Shown: one piece after another, positions 6,225 through 7,502 of the stretch | How positions within the stretch are numbered: position 1 is the stretch's first letter | Layout of the letters: each line of letters starts with the position of its first letter | DNA from: CADEFF01 sp964569315 | GTDB lineage: Bacteria; Pseudomonadota; Alphaproteobacteria; Dongiales; Dongiaceae | NCBI GenBank assembly: GCA_964569315.1 | Contig: CAZMUZ010000155.1 | Location: 1 to 7,502 of the forward strand | DNA: 7,502 bases | Direction of reading: 5' to 3' | Notes under the pieces: model-generated | The model's database searches: none | What the model was told of the DNA's origin: nothing | What the model saw: the letters and a program-made list of their open reading frames with translations, nothing else | Translations under genes and position numbers: made by a program

Positions 6225-7502
<1,278 letters not shown>

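Overview
The window is a compact, strongly GC-rich bacterial region. Every convincing gene lies on the + strand, and almost no bases are left between genes. Base composition, GTG/TTG starts and protein style suggest an alphaproteobacterium, possibly of the Rhodospirillales type. That placement is inference: the window holds no rRNA or other marker gene.

Layout. Positions 1-678 are the C-terminal half of a MurG-like GT-B glycosyltransferase whose start lies upstream. An 86-bp gap follows. A tightly packed run of seven genes then begins at a TTG start at 765: a GT4 glycosyltransferase (765-2018), a second GT4 glycosyltransferase (2015-3184), a histidine-phosphatase-fold enzyme (3195-3809), a second MurG-like glycosyltransferase (3806-4960), a cytosolic NodB/CE4-like polysaccharide deacetylase (4957-5730), a small two-helix membrane protein with a probable PH-like domain (5727-6224), and a tandem-ATPase ABC protein of the oligopeptide importer class (6221 to beyond the window end).

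Five of the six junctions in this run are 4-base ATGA or GTGA stop/start overlaps. The sixth (3171-3198) carries a perfect 14-bp tandem duplication. It separates the two genes by 10 bp and creates a five-codon minicistron that restores an ATGA overlap at each end. This is the most distinctive small-scale feature of the window.

How the genes may work together. Four glycosyltransferases, a deacetylase and a phosphatase, all apparently cytosolic, look like a pathway that assembles and de-N-acetylates a glycan or glycolipid, presumably for the cell envelope. The small membrane protein could anchor or support the complex. The peptide-type ABC ATPase is translationally coupled to the end of the set, but its permease and binding-protein partners are not in view. 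The glycan product cannot be named from the sequence. No RNA gene, mobile element, CRISPR array or convincing terminator was seen.
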